50,247 bases of DNA from assembly GCA_944380885.1 (NCBI GenBank), contig CALWIZ010000015.1:1-50247 (forward strand), written 5' to 3'. Positions within the stretch are counted from its first letter, which is position 1, and the number at the start of each line of letters is the position of its first letter. Below, piece after piece: positions 32,448 through 41,237 of this stretch. The position numbers were made by a program, and so were the translations under genes. The notes below the pieces were generated by a model, which had not been told where the DNA came from, ran no database searches, and worked only from the letters and a program-made list of their open reading frames with translations. Source of the stretch: an uncultured Clostridia bacterium. GTDB lineage: Bacteria > Bacillota > Clostridia > Oscillospirales > Acutalibacteraceae.

Positions 32448-33766
32448 TTTACAGCACCTCCGCAGTATTTTTTGTATATAGGCATATACATTTTTGAATC
32501 TCGTATAACGCAGCCGGGTGTTCCGCCCGCCCGCATTATTTCTGTGCATTTTGAGCAGGCAATGCAGATTTTTGACGGTTCCATACAGCCTTTTTTGAGT
32601 ATATCGTTCGCAAAATCCGGGTAGGCGAACGCGGTTCTGCCAAAGCCCGCGATATCAAACCCGCCGTTTTTTATAAACGCTGCCGTGACATTCGGCGCTG
32701 CTGTGCCGAGATAGGTTACGGCAGAGCAGATGAGCTTCATATCGGGAACGGCTTTTTTAAGTTCCGCTGTGCCTTTAAGCACCCTTGCCACACCTGTAAG
32801 CGGCTCTTCGGGAGGCTTGTATGGACCTGCCGCAAACGGACGGTTCACATGAGGATTGAAATAAGGATTGCCCATTGTTATGTTTAGTATTCTTACCCCG
32901 AGCTTATAAAGCTCTCCTATAAGCCACTTAGGCTCGCTCGCGTCAAATTCCGTACCGCCGTCGGGAGAAACGCCGAAGCCATAGGGGTAGGGGAAGCCGT
33001 CGTATACATTAAGCCGTGAAGATACTATGAATTTATCGGAGCATATCTCTTTTGCGCCCTTTATGCTTTCCCTTAAAAGCCGCGTGCGATTTTCAAGACT
33101 TCCGCCGTATCTGCCCTTTCTGGTGTAAGCCGAAAGCAGCTCAGAATTAAGGTATCTGTGACAGCATTTGATGTCAACTCCGTCAAAGCCGGCTTTTTCG
33201 GCAAGACGCGCGCCTTTAATCAGCGCTTCTCCCACACGGTCGAGATATTCGTCTGATACCACCGCGCTTTCAGGTATGGGGGACTCCTTTTCAAATATCG
33301 GGTTGTTGTAGGCGATAAGGGGCTTCGGAGTTCCGTCAGTCTTGCTGTACCTGCCGGAATGAGTCGCCTGCATTATAACTATCGGTTCAAAGCCGTTTTC
33401 CTTCAATCCGGTTTTTTTGATTTCCTCTACCTGCCGCTTAAAGGAATCGAGGGTGCCGTCATTTATGTAAAGCTGGCGCGGATTCGCGCGTCCTTCTCTC
33501 ATAACCGCCGTGGCTTCAAACCATATCGTTCCGGCTGAGCCCTTTGCGAAACGCTCATAACGGCGCTTTGTAAGGTCGTCCGGACGTCCGTCGGCGGTGC
33601 CGTCACACCCCTCCATCGCCTGACAGGCAAGTCGGTTTTTAAATACAGTGTCTCCGACATTCAGCTCCGCTCCGAGCACCGAAATATCGTCAGTGTAGGG
33701 AAGTCCAGCATTCAGAGTGGAATTTTCTTTCAAAAATTCGCTTTTGTCTGTGTATACTCTGCTCAT
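32444..33766 (-). CDS. Old Yellow Enzyme-type NADH:flavin oxidoreductase with Fe-S cysteines
   Basis: A 440-residue FMN TIM barrel of the OYE family. Recognisable parts are FKNRLACQAMEGCDG near the N-terminus, QATHSGRYSKTDG, AGFDGVDIKCCHRYLNSELLSAYTRKGRYGGSLENRTRLLRE and SDKFIVSSRLN. The C-terminus carries CIACSKCTEIMRAGGTPGC, spaced like the 4Fe-4S ligands of 2,4-dienoyl-CoA reductase and BaiCD/BaiH-type enzymes. The usual C-terminal FAD/NAD domain of those proteins (another 220 or so residues) is absent; the protein ends after the cluster. It is the first gene of the operon and diverges from an AraC regulator. Confidence 0.88.
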   Translation of the reverse strand: MSRVYTDKSEFLKENSTLNAGLPYTDDISVLGAELNVGDTVFKNRLACQAMEGCDGTADGRPDDLTKRRYERFAKGSAGTIWFEATAVMREGRANPRQLYINDGTLDSFKRQVEEIKKTGLKENGFEPIVIMQATHSGRYSKTDGTPKPLIAYNNPIFEKESPIPESAVVSDEYLDRVGEALIKGARLAEKAGFDGVDIKCCHRYLNSELLSAYTRKGRYGGSLENRTRLLRESIKGAKEICSDKFIVSSRLNVYDGFPYPYGFGVSPDGGTEFDASEPKWLIGELYKLGVRILNITMGNPYFNPHVNRPFAAGPYKPPEEPLTGVARVLKGTAELKKAVPDMKLICSAVTYLGTAAPNVTAAFIKNGGFDIAGFGRTAFAYPDFANDILKKGCMEPSKICIACSKCTEIMRAGGTPGCVIRDSKMYMPIYKKYCGGAVK

Positions 33767-33923
33767 ATTACACCGTCCTTTTTCTAAAACAGTAATAAGA
33801 TTTACCTTTTTTTCTTTAATTTTAGGACTTTTTTAAAATTTTTTCTATATTATAAATGCTTTTAATTATGTAAATATTGCTTTTTTACGCGGAAAGAGGT
33901 AAAATGGCAGAGGAGGCGGGAAT

Positions 33924-34733
33924 ATGTCTGATTTGGTTTTGTCTGTAAAACATTCAAGTGACAGCACGGCTACAAGCGCGCACTTTCACGACTGCAATCA
34001 GCTTTTGTTTGTAAAAAGCGGAGCTGCCTGTGTTACGGTAAGCGGAGAACGCTTTACGGCACCTGCCGGTTCGCTTGTAATAACCAACCGCTTTGAACGC
34101 CATTCAATAACGGCTAAAACAGAATATTACGAGCGCTATGTCCTGCGTATTTCCCCGTCACCCGTTTCTCTTAAGGAAACAGATGAAATGCTGCTTTCGG
34201 TACTTGTAAACAGACCTGAGAGTTTTTGCAATGTAATTGATGTATCGCCCTGCGCCGAGGAATATATAGATATTCTGAATGATATGAAAAAGGAATATTC
34301 CGTGGGCGGGAAATTAAGCGGCTATGTGCTTGAATTGCTTTTGTACCGTCTTCTCGCGCTGCTTTACAGGTACCGTCCGGAGCTTTTTTCCGAATATGAA
34401 AAGGGACTTTCGGAAATTGTCAGGAAAATCAAAAATGATTTTTCCGGTAATTATTCCGCAGAATATACCCTTGAGGGTATCGCCGCCGAATACAGCCTGA
34501 GCCCGTCATATCTTGCCCATTCATTCAAGAAAATAACCGGAACGTCGGTTATGAACTATCTGCGGCTTTGCAGGATAACCGCGGCGAAAAAGCTGCTGGC
34601 TTCTTCTGATATGCCGGTTAGCCGGATTGTAGCGGGCTGCGGCTTCAGTGACCACAGTAATTTCAGTCGGGAATTCAGACAGGAGGCAGGCGTATCTCCT
34701 ACGGAATTCAGAAATATTTATAAAAAGAGATAA
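33924..34733 (+). CDS. AraC family transcriptional regulator
   Basis: A 269-residue regulator with an N-terminal cupin domain (SAHFHDCNQLLFVKSGAACVTVSG). The C-terminal AraC DNA-binding region has its two helix-turn-helix units: YTLEGIAAEYSLSPSYLAHSFKKITGTSV and PVSRIVAGCGFSDHSNFSREFRQEAGVSPTEFR. It starts at 33924 after GAGGAGG. It is transcribed away from the OYE-led redox operon across a 157-base AT-rich gap. It is therefore the likely activator of that operon, which itself shows only a poor -35 element before a good TATAAT-like -10. The inducer is unknown. Confidence 0.9.
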   Translation: MSDLVLSVKHSSDSTATSAHFHDCNQLLFVKSGAACVTVSGERFTAPAGSLVITNRFERHSITAKTEYYERYVLRISPSPVSLKETDEMLLSVLVNRPESFCNVIDVSPCAEEYIDILNDMKKEYSVGGKLSGYVLELLLYRLLALLYRYRPELFSEYEKGLSEIVRKIKNDFSGNYSAEYTLEGIAAEYSLSPSYLAHSFKKITGTSVMNYLRLCRITAAKKLLASSDMPVSRIVAGCGFSDHSNFSREFRQEAGVSPTEFRNIYKKR

Positions 34734-34779
34734 AAAATGCCGCCGCACGTGATTTTGATCACTTGCGGCAGCATTTTTT
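34732..34779. terminator. Bidirectional terminator
   Basis: A 22-base arm (34732-34753) pairs with 34758-34779 with two mismatches. A6 on one side and T6 on the other serve the AraC gene (plus) and the glycoside hydrolase gene (minus). Confidence 0.88.
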
Positions 34780-34786
34780 AAACGTA

Positions 34787-36271
34787 TCAGGGCATTACGG
34801 CTATTACCATTCCGGGCTCTGAAGTGTCACCCTCCGGCTGAACCGATCTGCCGGTTTCGGAAATTAGTCCGCCGGGGACGGTAAGGCTGCCGTCCTTCAC
34901 ATTAACAAATGCGGTAATATCTTCCGCACGGTCTGCGGCGAGGTCCTGCGCCAGCACCCGCATACCTTTTTTTATACCGGATGAAAGCAGGGTAAGGGAG
35001 CCGTAATATCCGAATATCCCGAAAACCGTGCTGTCTGCGGCATCCGCCGTTATATCGCAAAGCGGAGTGAAATATTCTCTTTCCCTTGTTCTTCCGGCAG
35101 TGACGATCGAGTATGCCCCGTTGGGATTGAGCGATGACACAGTAAAGGGAATATCGCCGTTTTTATCGGGATTGACCGACGGAAGGGAACAGCGTCTTGA
35201 AATACCGGAAACGGCGGATTTTGTGAGTACGCCGTCTGAAATAAAGTCTTTTATTGTTCCAACCGAAAGCCACCACTGCTCTATTTCGTCTTTTATGCTC
35301 TCAAACTTCCAAGTATCTGAAAGCTCGTTTCCGGCAAACAGAAATTCTTTTCCGTAGAGGGCGTAGGCGGGCGCTATCCTGTGCCAGCGTACTGCTCTGG
35401 TAATTTCGGTGAGCTTTGATTTTATATTGCGGTGTATTTCCGGAAAAGAACGGTCGGGATTCCCGTCCGGAAATGCTCCGGTATACGGATGGCGCATTAT
35501 TCCCATAGTGAAACCGCCCGCCGCGGCAATATAAGCCTCGTCCTCACAGTTAAGAAGCGATTTGAAATCACCGCGTTCTCTTACGGCACCGGCATAAAAC
35601 TGTATTTTTTCCATTGTCATAGGTATCGACATAAGTGCCGGCACATCATATGTACGGAAAGCGTCTGAAAAGGGAATGACCTCTTCAAGCATTGCGTTTT
35701 CCACCGTGAGCTCAGGAGCGTAAATTCGGGCGAGATTTGACAGGTTTTTCCTGAAATAAGCGTCCGTTCCTTTTTTGCCCCAGTCAACCTTCCAATAGGA
35801 AAATCCGGCTTTTTGCGCGGCTTTAAGCCGTGAAATCCAGTAATCATCTGTGCTGCCGGTACTGAATATTTCTGATTCCTGAGCGCAGACCCACCCGCCG
35901 AGTCCCTTCCAGCCGAGAGACTTTACACGCTCCGTAAGACAGGCAAGAGCCTCAGTGCTGTCCTTTCCTCGGGTCGCTTCCGGAAATTTTCCGGCATCTG
36001 GCATAAGGCATCCGTAGTATTTTTCATAATCGGTTTCGGGAACGTCCCAGCTGTCATCCATAACAAGATAAAGGTCCCCGCGCGCCTTTTCGTAGAAATA
36101 CGCCCAGCCGTTAGGAAATTCAGTATCAAAAAGTGAATGCTCATTTATTATCCTGCGCTGTTCTGCGGGAGTTCCGCCGCTTGTGGCGTAAAGCTGTGTC
36201 TGCCATGTGCAGTAGTAATCGGGGGAAGGATTTGTGTGCTGAGGAATGAGGTTTGCAAAATTTTGCTTACC
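34787..36271 (-). CDS. Putative glycoside hydrolase, clan GH-D-like TIM barrel
   Basis: A 494-residue protein I do not recognise as a named family. The N-terminal two thirds look like a TIM barrel with features of GH27/GH36 enzymes: LYLVMDDSWD (about 68-77) resembles the DDGW block, and SYWKVDWGKKG (159-169) resembles the KxD nucleophile motif, making Asp164 the candidate nucleophile. The final 120 residues look like a beta-sandwich domain. No signal peptide is present, so it acts in the cytoplasm. The ATG at 36271 follows AGGTGA; in-frame ATGs upstream lack a ribosome binding site. It may be an alpha-galactosidase-type or related enzyme; substrate unknown. Confidence 0.65.
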   Translation of the reverse strand, partial: GKQNFANLIPQHTNPSPDYYCTWQTQLYATSGGTPAEQRRIINEHSLFDTEFPNGWAYFYEKARGDLYLVMDDSWDVPETDYEKYYGCLMPDAGKFPEATRGKDSTEALACLTERVKSLGWKGLGGWVCAQESEIFSTGSTDDYWISRLKAAQKAGFSYWKVDWGKKGTDAYFRKNLSNLARIYAPELTVENAMLEEVIPFSDAFRTYDVPALMSIPMTMEKIQFYAGAVRERGDFKSLLNCEDEAYIAAAGGFTMGIMRHPYTGAFPDGNPDRSFPEIHRNIKSKLTEITRAVRWHRIAPAYALYGKEFLFAGNELSDTWKFESIKDEIEQWWLSVGTIKDFISDGVLTKSAVSGISRRCSLPSVNPDKNGDIPFTVSSLNPNGAYSIVTAGRTREREYFTPLCDITADAADSTVFGIFGYYGSLTLLSSGIKKGMRVLAQDLAADRAEDITAFVNVKDGSLTVPGGLISETGRSVQPEGDTSEPGMVIAVMP

Positions 36272-36326
36272 CATATGCATCACCTGAAATATTAAATTTT
36301 TATTCTGAATAATATAACCGGTAACT

Positions 36327-36355
36327 ATTATATTGCAGCACCGATATAAATTCAA
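36327..36355 (-). promoter_or_regulatory. Promoter of the putative glycoside hydrolase gene
   Basis: On the minus strand, TTGAAT (36350-36355), 17 bases and TATAAT (36327-36332), 55 bases before the start codon. Confidence 0.8.
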
Positions 36356-36421
36356 TATAATTTTCAGATTATAATAAATTAAGATGTATTAGCAAATTAA
36401 TTAAAATAATTTATCATAGAC

Positions 36422-36450
36422 TTGATTTTTTAGGCGTATTGTGTTATTGT
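36422..36450 (+). promoter_or_regulatory. Promoter of the mgtC-like gene
   Basis: TTGATT (36422-36427), 17 bases and TATTGT (36445-36450), 26 bases before the start codon. No M-box magnesium riboswitch is visible between promoter and gene. Confidence 0.6.
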
Positions 36451-36476
36451 AATGAATATTGATTATGGAGAGAAAA

Positions 36477-37163
36477 ATGTATAATTTATTTTCACTTTCA
36501 CTTGATTTCAGTTTGCTTTCGGTAATAATAAGGCTTTTTGCTGCGGCGCTTATGGGAGGTCTCATCGGATCTGAGCGTGGAAGGCACGGAAGAGCGGCAG
36601 GACTCAGGACGCATATCCTCGTATGTGTCGGAGCGGCGATGACATCTCTTACCGGTATGTATCTTAATGAAGCGCTCGGTTTTAGCGGTGATGTTGCGAG
36701 AATTTCCGCTCAGGTAATATCGGGGATAGGCTTTCTCGGAGCAGGAACAATACTTATACGCAACAGTTCGGTTATAACAGGGCTTACCACTGCCGCTGGA
36801 ATGTGGGCTACGGCGGCGATAGGAGTTGCGGTGGGATACGGATTTTATTCGGGAGCGATTGTGGCTACTCTTATAGGTATATTCAGCGTAACTGTATTAA
36901 GCCGCCTTGAGCGCAAGAGAAAAAACAATATCAGCGTATATGTGGAAGTGCGCGATATAACAGAGGTCGAATTTATATTGAAGATTCTTAAAACACTTGA
37001 CGAGGCGCTAATATCTTACGATATAATACCTCCAAAAAGCGGATATTCGGGAAATGTAGGGATAACCTGCATACTTAACGGAGAAAAGCATTTTAAAGAA
37101 ATCGAAAACAGCATATCATCGCACGGCGGCGTGGTGATAATAGCTTCTGATATAAATACATAA
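36477..37163 (+). CDS. MgtC/SapB family membrane protein
   Basis: A 228-residue protein. The N-terminal part has about four to five transmembrane helices with family blocks RLFAAALMGGLIGSERGRHGRAAGLRTHILVCVGAAM and GIGFLGAGTILIRNSSVITGLTTAAGMWATAAIGVAVGYG. The C-terminal 75 residues form a soluble ACT-like domain. MgtC proteins support growth at low magnesium and modulate ATP synthase in Salmonella; most clostridial members are uncharacterised. The ATG at 36477 follows ATGGAG; an in-frame start 18 bases upstream would overlap the ribosome binding site. Confidence 0.9.
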   Translation: MYNLFSLSLDFSLLSVIIRLFAAALMGGLIGSERGRHGRAAGLRTHILVCVGAAMTSLTGMYLNEALGFSGDVARISAQVISGIGFLGAGTILIRNSSVITGLTTAAGMWATAAIGVAVGYGFYSGAIVATLIGIFSVTVLSRLERKRKNNISVYVEVRDITEVEFILKILKTLDEALISYDIIPPKSGYSGNVGITCILNGEKHFKEIENSISSHGGVVIIASDINT

Positions 37164-37255
37164 TTTTTTTGAAGCTAAAAAAGAAAAAACGCATACAATA
37201 TTTTTCGCGCCGTATTTTGCGGTGCGATTTTATAATAATAAAAGGTGTATTCAAA

Positions 37256-37296
37256 TCGTATGGTAATTTTTTAAACATTAAAAATTCACCATACGA
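37256..37296 (+). repeat. Inverted repeat upstream of the mgl operon
   Basis: A 16-bp stem (TCGTATGGT-AATTTTT with AAAAATT-C-ACCATACGA, one bulged C) is followed by TAATTTTTTATA. It may be a weak terminator of the mgtC-like gene or an operator for the sugar transporter 110 bases downstream. Confidence 0.55.
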
Positions 37297-37329
37297 TAAT
37301 TTTTTATACATTTTAAATAAGAAAATCCA

Positions 37330-37358
37330 TTTAAATTTACCTCCCGGACAAATATAAT
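37330..37358 (+). promoter_or_regulatory. Probable promoter of the mgl operon
   Basis: A perfect TATAAT (37353-37358) with a poor -35 TTTAAA (37330-37335) at 17 bases. A weak -35 fits activator-dependent sugar regulation. Confidence 0.55.
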
Positions 37359-37406
37359 AATAACGACGACAGGAAATCAAGTCGTGAAAACAAGGAGGTA
37401 ATTAAA

Positions 37407-38459
37407 ATGAAAAAGTTACTCGCAACCATTCTGGCAATCGCGTTTGTCTTCGGACTTACAGCCTGCGGAGGAAATTCGGACGGCGAAATATCTGTTTTCT
37501 ACTACAATTTCGGTGATACATATATTTCAAGCGTCCGCTCCGCAATGGATAAGATTTTTGAAGACGCCGGACTCAAGTACAATAATTATGACGGAAACGG
37601 CAATCAGACGACCCAGACCGAGCAGGTTACCACTGCTCTCGCCAAGGGCTCGAGAATGCTCATAGTAAATGTTGTTGACACCGGCTCAAACGACGCGGCG
37701 CAGAACATTGTAAACCTTGCAAAGGATAAGAACGTACCGGTAATATTCTTCAACCGCTCGGTTGATGAGTCTGTTGTAAGCAGCTATGACAAGTGCGTCT
37801 TCGTAGGAACCGACTATGAGATGGCAGGTCATATGCAGGGCGAAATGATAGGCAAATATCTCGTTGAGAATTACGATAAGGTAGACCTTAACGGTGACGG
37901 CAAGATAAGCTACGTTATGTTTAAGGGTCAGGAGGGCAATGCCGAGGCTATCGCCCGTACCCAGTATGGTGTTGAGGACGCTAATAAGGTTCTTAAGGAA
38001 GCCGGCAAGCCTGAGCTTGTATTCTATGACGCTCAGAACTCAAACAAGTACCTTGTTGACCAGACAGGTAACTGGTCATCATCGGCAGCTACCGATTATA
38101 TGAATACAATTCTCAGCCAGTACAGCGAAGCCAATAAGAATATGGTAGAGCTTGTTATAGCCAATAATGATGAAATGGCTCTCGGTGCGATTTCAGCACT
38201 TCAGGGCGCAGGCTACAATAACGGCACCGGCAAAACAATACCGGTATTCGGTGTTGACGCCACAGATGCCGCACAGGCTAAAATTAAGGAAGGAAATATG
38301 GTAGGCAGCATTAAGCAGGACGCTGACGGTATGGCATCTGCCATAACTACAATATGTCAGAACTTCCTTGACGGCAAGGAAACCTTCGACAGCATAGATA
38401 AAGACAATATCGTAGGCACTTGGAGAGTTAATATTCCTTACAGCGTATACACGGGCTAA
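37407..38459 (+). CDS. mglB: Galactose/methylgalactoside ABC transporter substrate-binding lipoprotein
   Basis: A 350-residue lipoprotein with signal peptide and lipobox LTAC (Cys20), so it is anchored outside the membrane. The type I periplasmic-binding fold is clear. The loop DLNGDGKISYV (about 166-176) is the EF-hand-like calcium site characteristic of MglB, and NDEMALGAISAL and FGVDATDAAQAKIKEG are typical. It binds galactose or glucose-like sugars and hands them to the MglC permease. The start follows AAGGAGG. It is the first and presumably most expressed gene of the operon; an intercistronic hairpin follows. Confidence 0.93.
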   Translation: MKKLLATILAIAFVFGLTACGGNSDGEISVFYYNFGDTYISSVRSAMDKIFEDAGLKYNNYDGNGNQTTQTEQVTTALAKGSRMLIVNVVDTGSNDAAQNIVNLAKDKNVPVIFFNRSVDESVVSSYDKCVFVGTDYEMAGHMQGEMIGKYLVENYDKVDLNGDGKISYVMFKGQEGNAEAIARTQYGVEDANKVLKEAGKPELVFYDAQNSNKYLVDQTGNWSSSAATDYMNTILSQYSEANKNMVELVIANNDEMALGAISALQGAGYNNGTGKTIPVFGVDATDAAQAKIKEGNMVGSIKQDADGMASAITTICQNFLDGKETFDSIDKDNIVGTWRVNIPYSVYTG

Positions 38460-38477
38460 TAATTTTTACACAAAGGC

Positions 38478-38508
38478 AGGGCAGCCGCACCGCAAGGAGG
38501 GCTGCCCT
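38478..38508 (+). other. Intercistronic hairpin between mglB and mglA
   Basis: A 9-bp GC-rich stem, AGGGCAGCC/GGCTGCCCT (38478-38486 with 38500-38508), has no T run. Such hairpins protect the upstream message and let the binding protein be made in excess over the other components. Confidence 0.65.
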
Positions 38509-38549
38509 CCAATCGGAAACAAGCAATAACGGACAGGGGACGGTATCTT

Positions 38550-40094
38550 ATGAGTGAGAAAGAAAAAAATATTGATAATGTCCGGCAAGAGAATGAAAAA
38601 CCGGTTCTTCTGCGAATGGAAAATATTGAAAAATCCTTTCCGGGCGTAAAAGCCCTCGATAAGGTCAACCTCACGGTAAAAGCGGGAACAGTTCACGCAC
38701 TTATGGGTGAAAACGGCGCGGGAAAATCCACGTTGATGAAATGTCTTTTCGGGGTTTACAGCAAAGACGGAGGAAAAATTTATCTTGAGGGAAAAGAAAT
38801 CAATTTCAAAAGCTCCAAGGAAGCGCTTGAAAACGGAGTTGCGATGGTTCATCAGGAGCTGAATCAGGCTTTAAAGCGTAATGTAATGGACAATATGTGG
38901 CTGGGGCGTTTTCCGACAGTCGCCAAAGGAGTGCCTATAACCAGTGAGAAAAAGATGTATAAGGCGACAAAGGAAATTTTTGATAAGCTTGAAATAAATG
39001 TTGATCCAAAGACGGTTATGAGCCGTATGCCGGTATCCCAGCGGCAGATGGTTGAGATTGCGAAAGCCGTTTCATATAATTCAAAGGTAATAGTTTTTGA
39101 CGAGCCCACCTCCTCATTGACAGAGGAAGAAGTCGAGCATCTTTTCAGAATTATAAATATGCTGCGAGACCAGGGCTGCGGAATAATATATATTTCCCAT
39201 AAAATGGCGGAAATACTGCGTATATCTGATGAGGTCACCATAATGCGCGACGGCAAATGGATAGCCACAAAAGAGGCGAAAGGCCTTACCACGGACGAGA
39301 TAATAAAACTGATGGTTGGCAGAGAGCTTACCAACCTTTATCCTCCGAAGACAAACGAGATAGGCGATGTGCTGCTTGACGTAAAAGACCTTTCGGCCAT
39401 GTACTCGAAGCTGCGTGATGTTTCTTTCTCGGCACGCAGGGGCGAAATACTCGGGGTTGCCGGACTTGACGGTTCAGGAAGAACCGAGCTGCTTGAAAAC
39501 ATATTCGGCGTAGCAACGAGAAAAAGCGGTAAGCTGACACTTGACGGCAAGCCGATACGCAACCGGAACTCAAGGGACTCGATTAAAAACGGATTTGCGC
39601 TGCTTACCGAGGAAAGGCGCGCCACTGGTATCTTCAGTATTTTGAACATACGTGAAAACGCGACTATATCAAGCCTCGGAAAATGCAGGTCGGGGCCTCT
39701 GCTCAGTAAAAAGAAGCTGAAAAAGAGTACCGACTGGTGCATCGACTCAATGCGTATCAAAACGCCGTCTCAGGAGACAAAAATCCGCTCGTTGTCAGGC
39801 GGAAACCAACAAAAGGTAATACTCGGCCGCTGGCTTCTGACAGAGCCGACCGTGCTTCTGCTTGACGAGCCTACAAGAGGTATAGACGTAGGGGCGAAGT
39901 ATGAGATATACGAGCTTATAATAGATCTTGCGGCAAAAGGCAAGACGGTAATAATGGTTTCATCTGAAATGCCTGAACTGCTCGGCGTGTGCGACAGGAT
40001 ACTTGTAATGTCCGGCGGCAGACTGGCGGGCGAGGTCAACGCCGCTGATACAACTCAGGAAGAAATAATGGCGCTTGCCGCCAAATACGCTTAA
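38550..40094 (+). CDS. mglA: Galactose/methylgalactoside ABC transporter ATP-binding protein
   Basis: A 514-residue tandem ABC ATPase. In the first domain, Walker A is GENGAGKST (about 53-61), the signature region [15 protein letters not shown], and Walker [12 protein letters not shown]. In the second domain the P-loop is degenerate, GLDGSGRTE, with Arg in place of Lys. [15 protein letters not shown] and [14 protein letters not shown] are intact. This asymmetry is normal for carbohydrate importers of the MglA/RbsA/XylG group. It sits between mglB and mglC and supplies energy for sugar import. Confidence 0.94.
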   Translation: MSEKEKNIDNVRQENEKPVLLRMENIEKSFPGVKALDKVNLTVKAGTVHALMGENGAGKSTLMKCLFGVYSKDGGKIYLEGKEINFKSSKEALENGVAMVHQELNQALKRNVMDNMWLGRFPTVAKGVPITSEKKMYKATKEIFDKLEINVDPKTVMSRMPVSQRQMVEIAKAVSYNSKVIVFDEPTSSLTEEEVEHLFRIINMLRDQGCGIIYISHKMAEILRISDEVTIMRDGKWIATKEAKGLTTDEIIKLMVGRELTNLYPPKTNEIGDVLLDVKDLSAMYSKLRDVSFSARRGEILGVAGLDGSGRTELLENIFGVATRKSGKLTLDGKPIRNRNSRDSIKNGFALLTEERRATGIFSILNIRENATISSLGKCRSGPLLSKKKLKKSTDWCIDSMRIKTPSQETKIRSLSGGNQQKVILGRWLLTEPTVLLLDEPTRGIDVGAKYEIYELIIDLAAKGKTVIMVSSEMPELLGVCDRILVMSGGRLAGEVNAADTTQEEIMALAAKYA

Positions 40095-40115
40095 AAGTAC
40101 AGGGGGAATATACAT

Positions 40116-41198
40116 ATGTCAGCTGCTATAAAAAGAAAAGGACGCCTTTCCGCCAGACTTGACGAATTCAAGGCAAAATCCGGAGCGGATAAGCGCAGAG
40201 CGGTTGTGGACCTGCTTTTCAATAACGCGATGTATATTATCATCGTGATTGCTATAATATATATAGCTATTCAGGTTCCTGCGTTTTTGTCCACTTCTTC
40301 AATCGTAAATATAATTTCGCTTACTGCCGCCAAGCTGCCGATAGCGCTCGGAATAGGCGGAGCGATAGTTCTTACCGGAACGGATATTTCGGCAGGCCGA
40401 TGCGTAGGACTTACAGCTTGTATTTCCGCGGCGCTTCTCCAGATGACAAACTATGCTAACAAGATTTTTCCGGATCTTGAAGTTATGCCGCTTTGGATAG
40501 TGCTTCTTATAGTTATCGCCGTCGGCGCGGCGGTCGGACTTGTGAACGGATTTTTCGTTGCAAAGTTCAAGCTCCATCCGTTTATAGTTACCCTTTCAAC
40601 ACAGCTTATCGTGTACGGACTTATTCTTATGTTCCTTATGATAGGCAGCAACAACGGTCAGACCCTTTCGGGACTTGATTCCTCATATACCGATTTTGTA
40701 AAGGGTACGCTTTTCAGAATAGACGGAGTAGCCGTTCCTAAATATGTGCTTTACGCCGTTATTCTTACCGCTCTTATGTGGCTTGTATGGAACAAGACAA
40801 AGTTCGGTAAAAATATGTTTGCGGTAGGCTCAAACGAGGAAGCCGCAAACGTTTCGGGCGTAAACGTTTTCTGGACAATAGTTATAGTTTTCGTTATAGC
40901 TGGCGCTATGTACGGTATAACCGGTTTTATAGAGGGCGCGCGCATAGCCTCATGCTCGGCTAATACAGGTCTTAACTATGAGTCGGACGCCATCGCGGCG
41001 TGCGTTATCGGCGGCGTGTCTTTCGTAGGCGGTACCGGTAAAATAAGCGGAATAGTAATAGGCGTATTCCTTTTGCAGATAATATTCGTAGGACTTAACT
41101 TCCTTTCGGTAGACCAGAACCTTCTTTATGTTATCAAGGGTATGATAATACTGGTTGCCTGCGCTATCGATATGCGTAAGTACCTTGCGCGCAAATAA
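40116..41198 (+). CDS. mglC: Galactose/methylgalactoside ABC transporter permease
   Basis: A 360-residue membrane protein with about ten transmembrane helices of the BPD_transp_2/ribose-galactose permease family. The signature EAANVSGVNVFWTIVIVFVIAGAMYGITGFIEGARI and the GGVSFVGGTGKISGIVIGVFLLQIIFVGLNFL segment are diagnostic. It forms the membrane channel with MglA. The start at 40116 follows AGGGGGAA 22 bases after mglA ends. Confidence 0.93.
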   Translation: MSAAIKRKGRLSARLDEFKAKSGADKRRAVVDLLFNNAMYIIIVIAIIYIAIQVPAFLSTSSIVNIISLTAAKLPIALGIGGAIVLTGTDISAGRCVGLTACISAALLQMTNYANKIFPDLEVMPLWIVLLIVIAVGAAVGLVNGFFVAKFKLHPFIVTLSTQLIVYGLILMFLMIGSNNGQTLSGLDSSYTDFVKGTLFRIDGVAVPKYVLYAVILTALMWLVWNKTKFGKNMFAVGSNEEAANVSGVNVFWTIVIVFVIAGAMYGITGFIEGARIASCSANTGLNYESDAIAACVIGGVSFVGGTGKISGIVIGVFLLQIIFVGLNFLSVDQNLLYVIKGMIILVACAIDMRKYLARK

Positions 41199-41237
41199 TA
41201 AGCGGGCGGCAAAATACAGAATAAAGGCGGTGAAACC

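Noticed and set aside
36271..36477. Magnesium riboswitch (M-box or ykoK-type) upstream of the mgtC-like gene
   Set aside because: The region is AT-rich with only promoters in it; no conserved riboswitch structure or terminator is visible.
39420..39500. Damaged ATPase: degenerate second P-loop of mglA
   Set aside because: An Arg-containing second P-loop is normal for MglA/RbsA-type importers.
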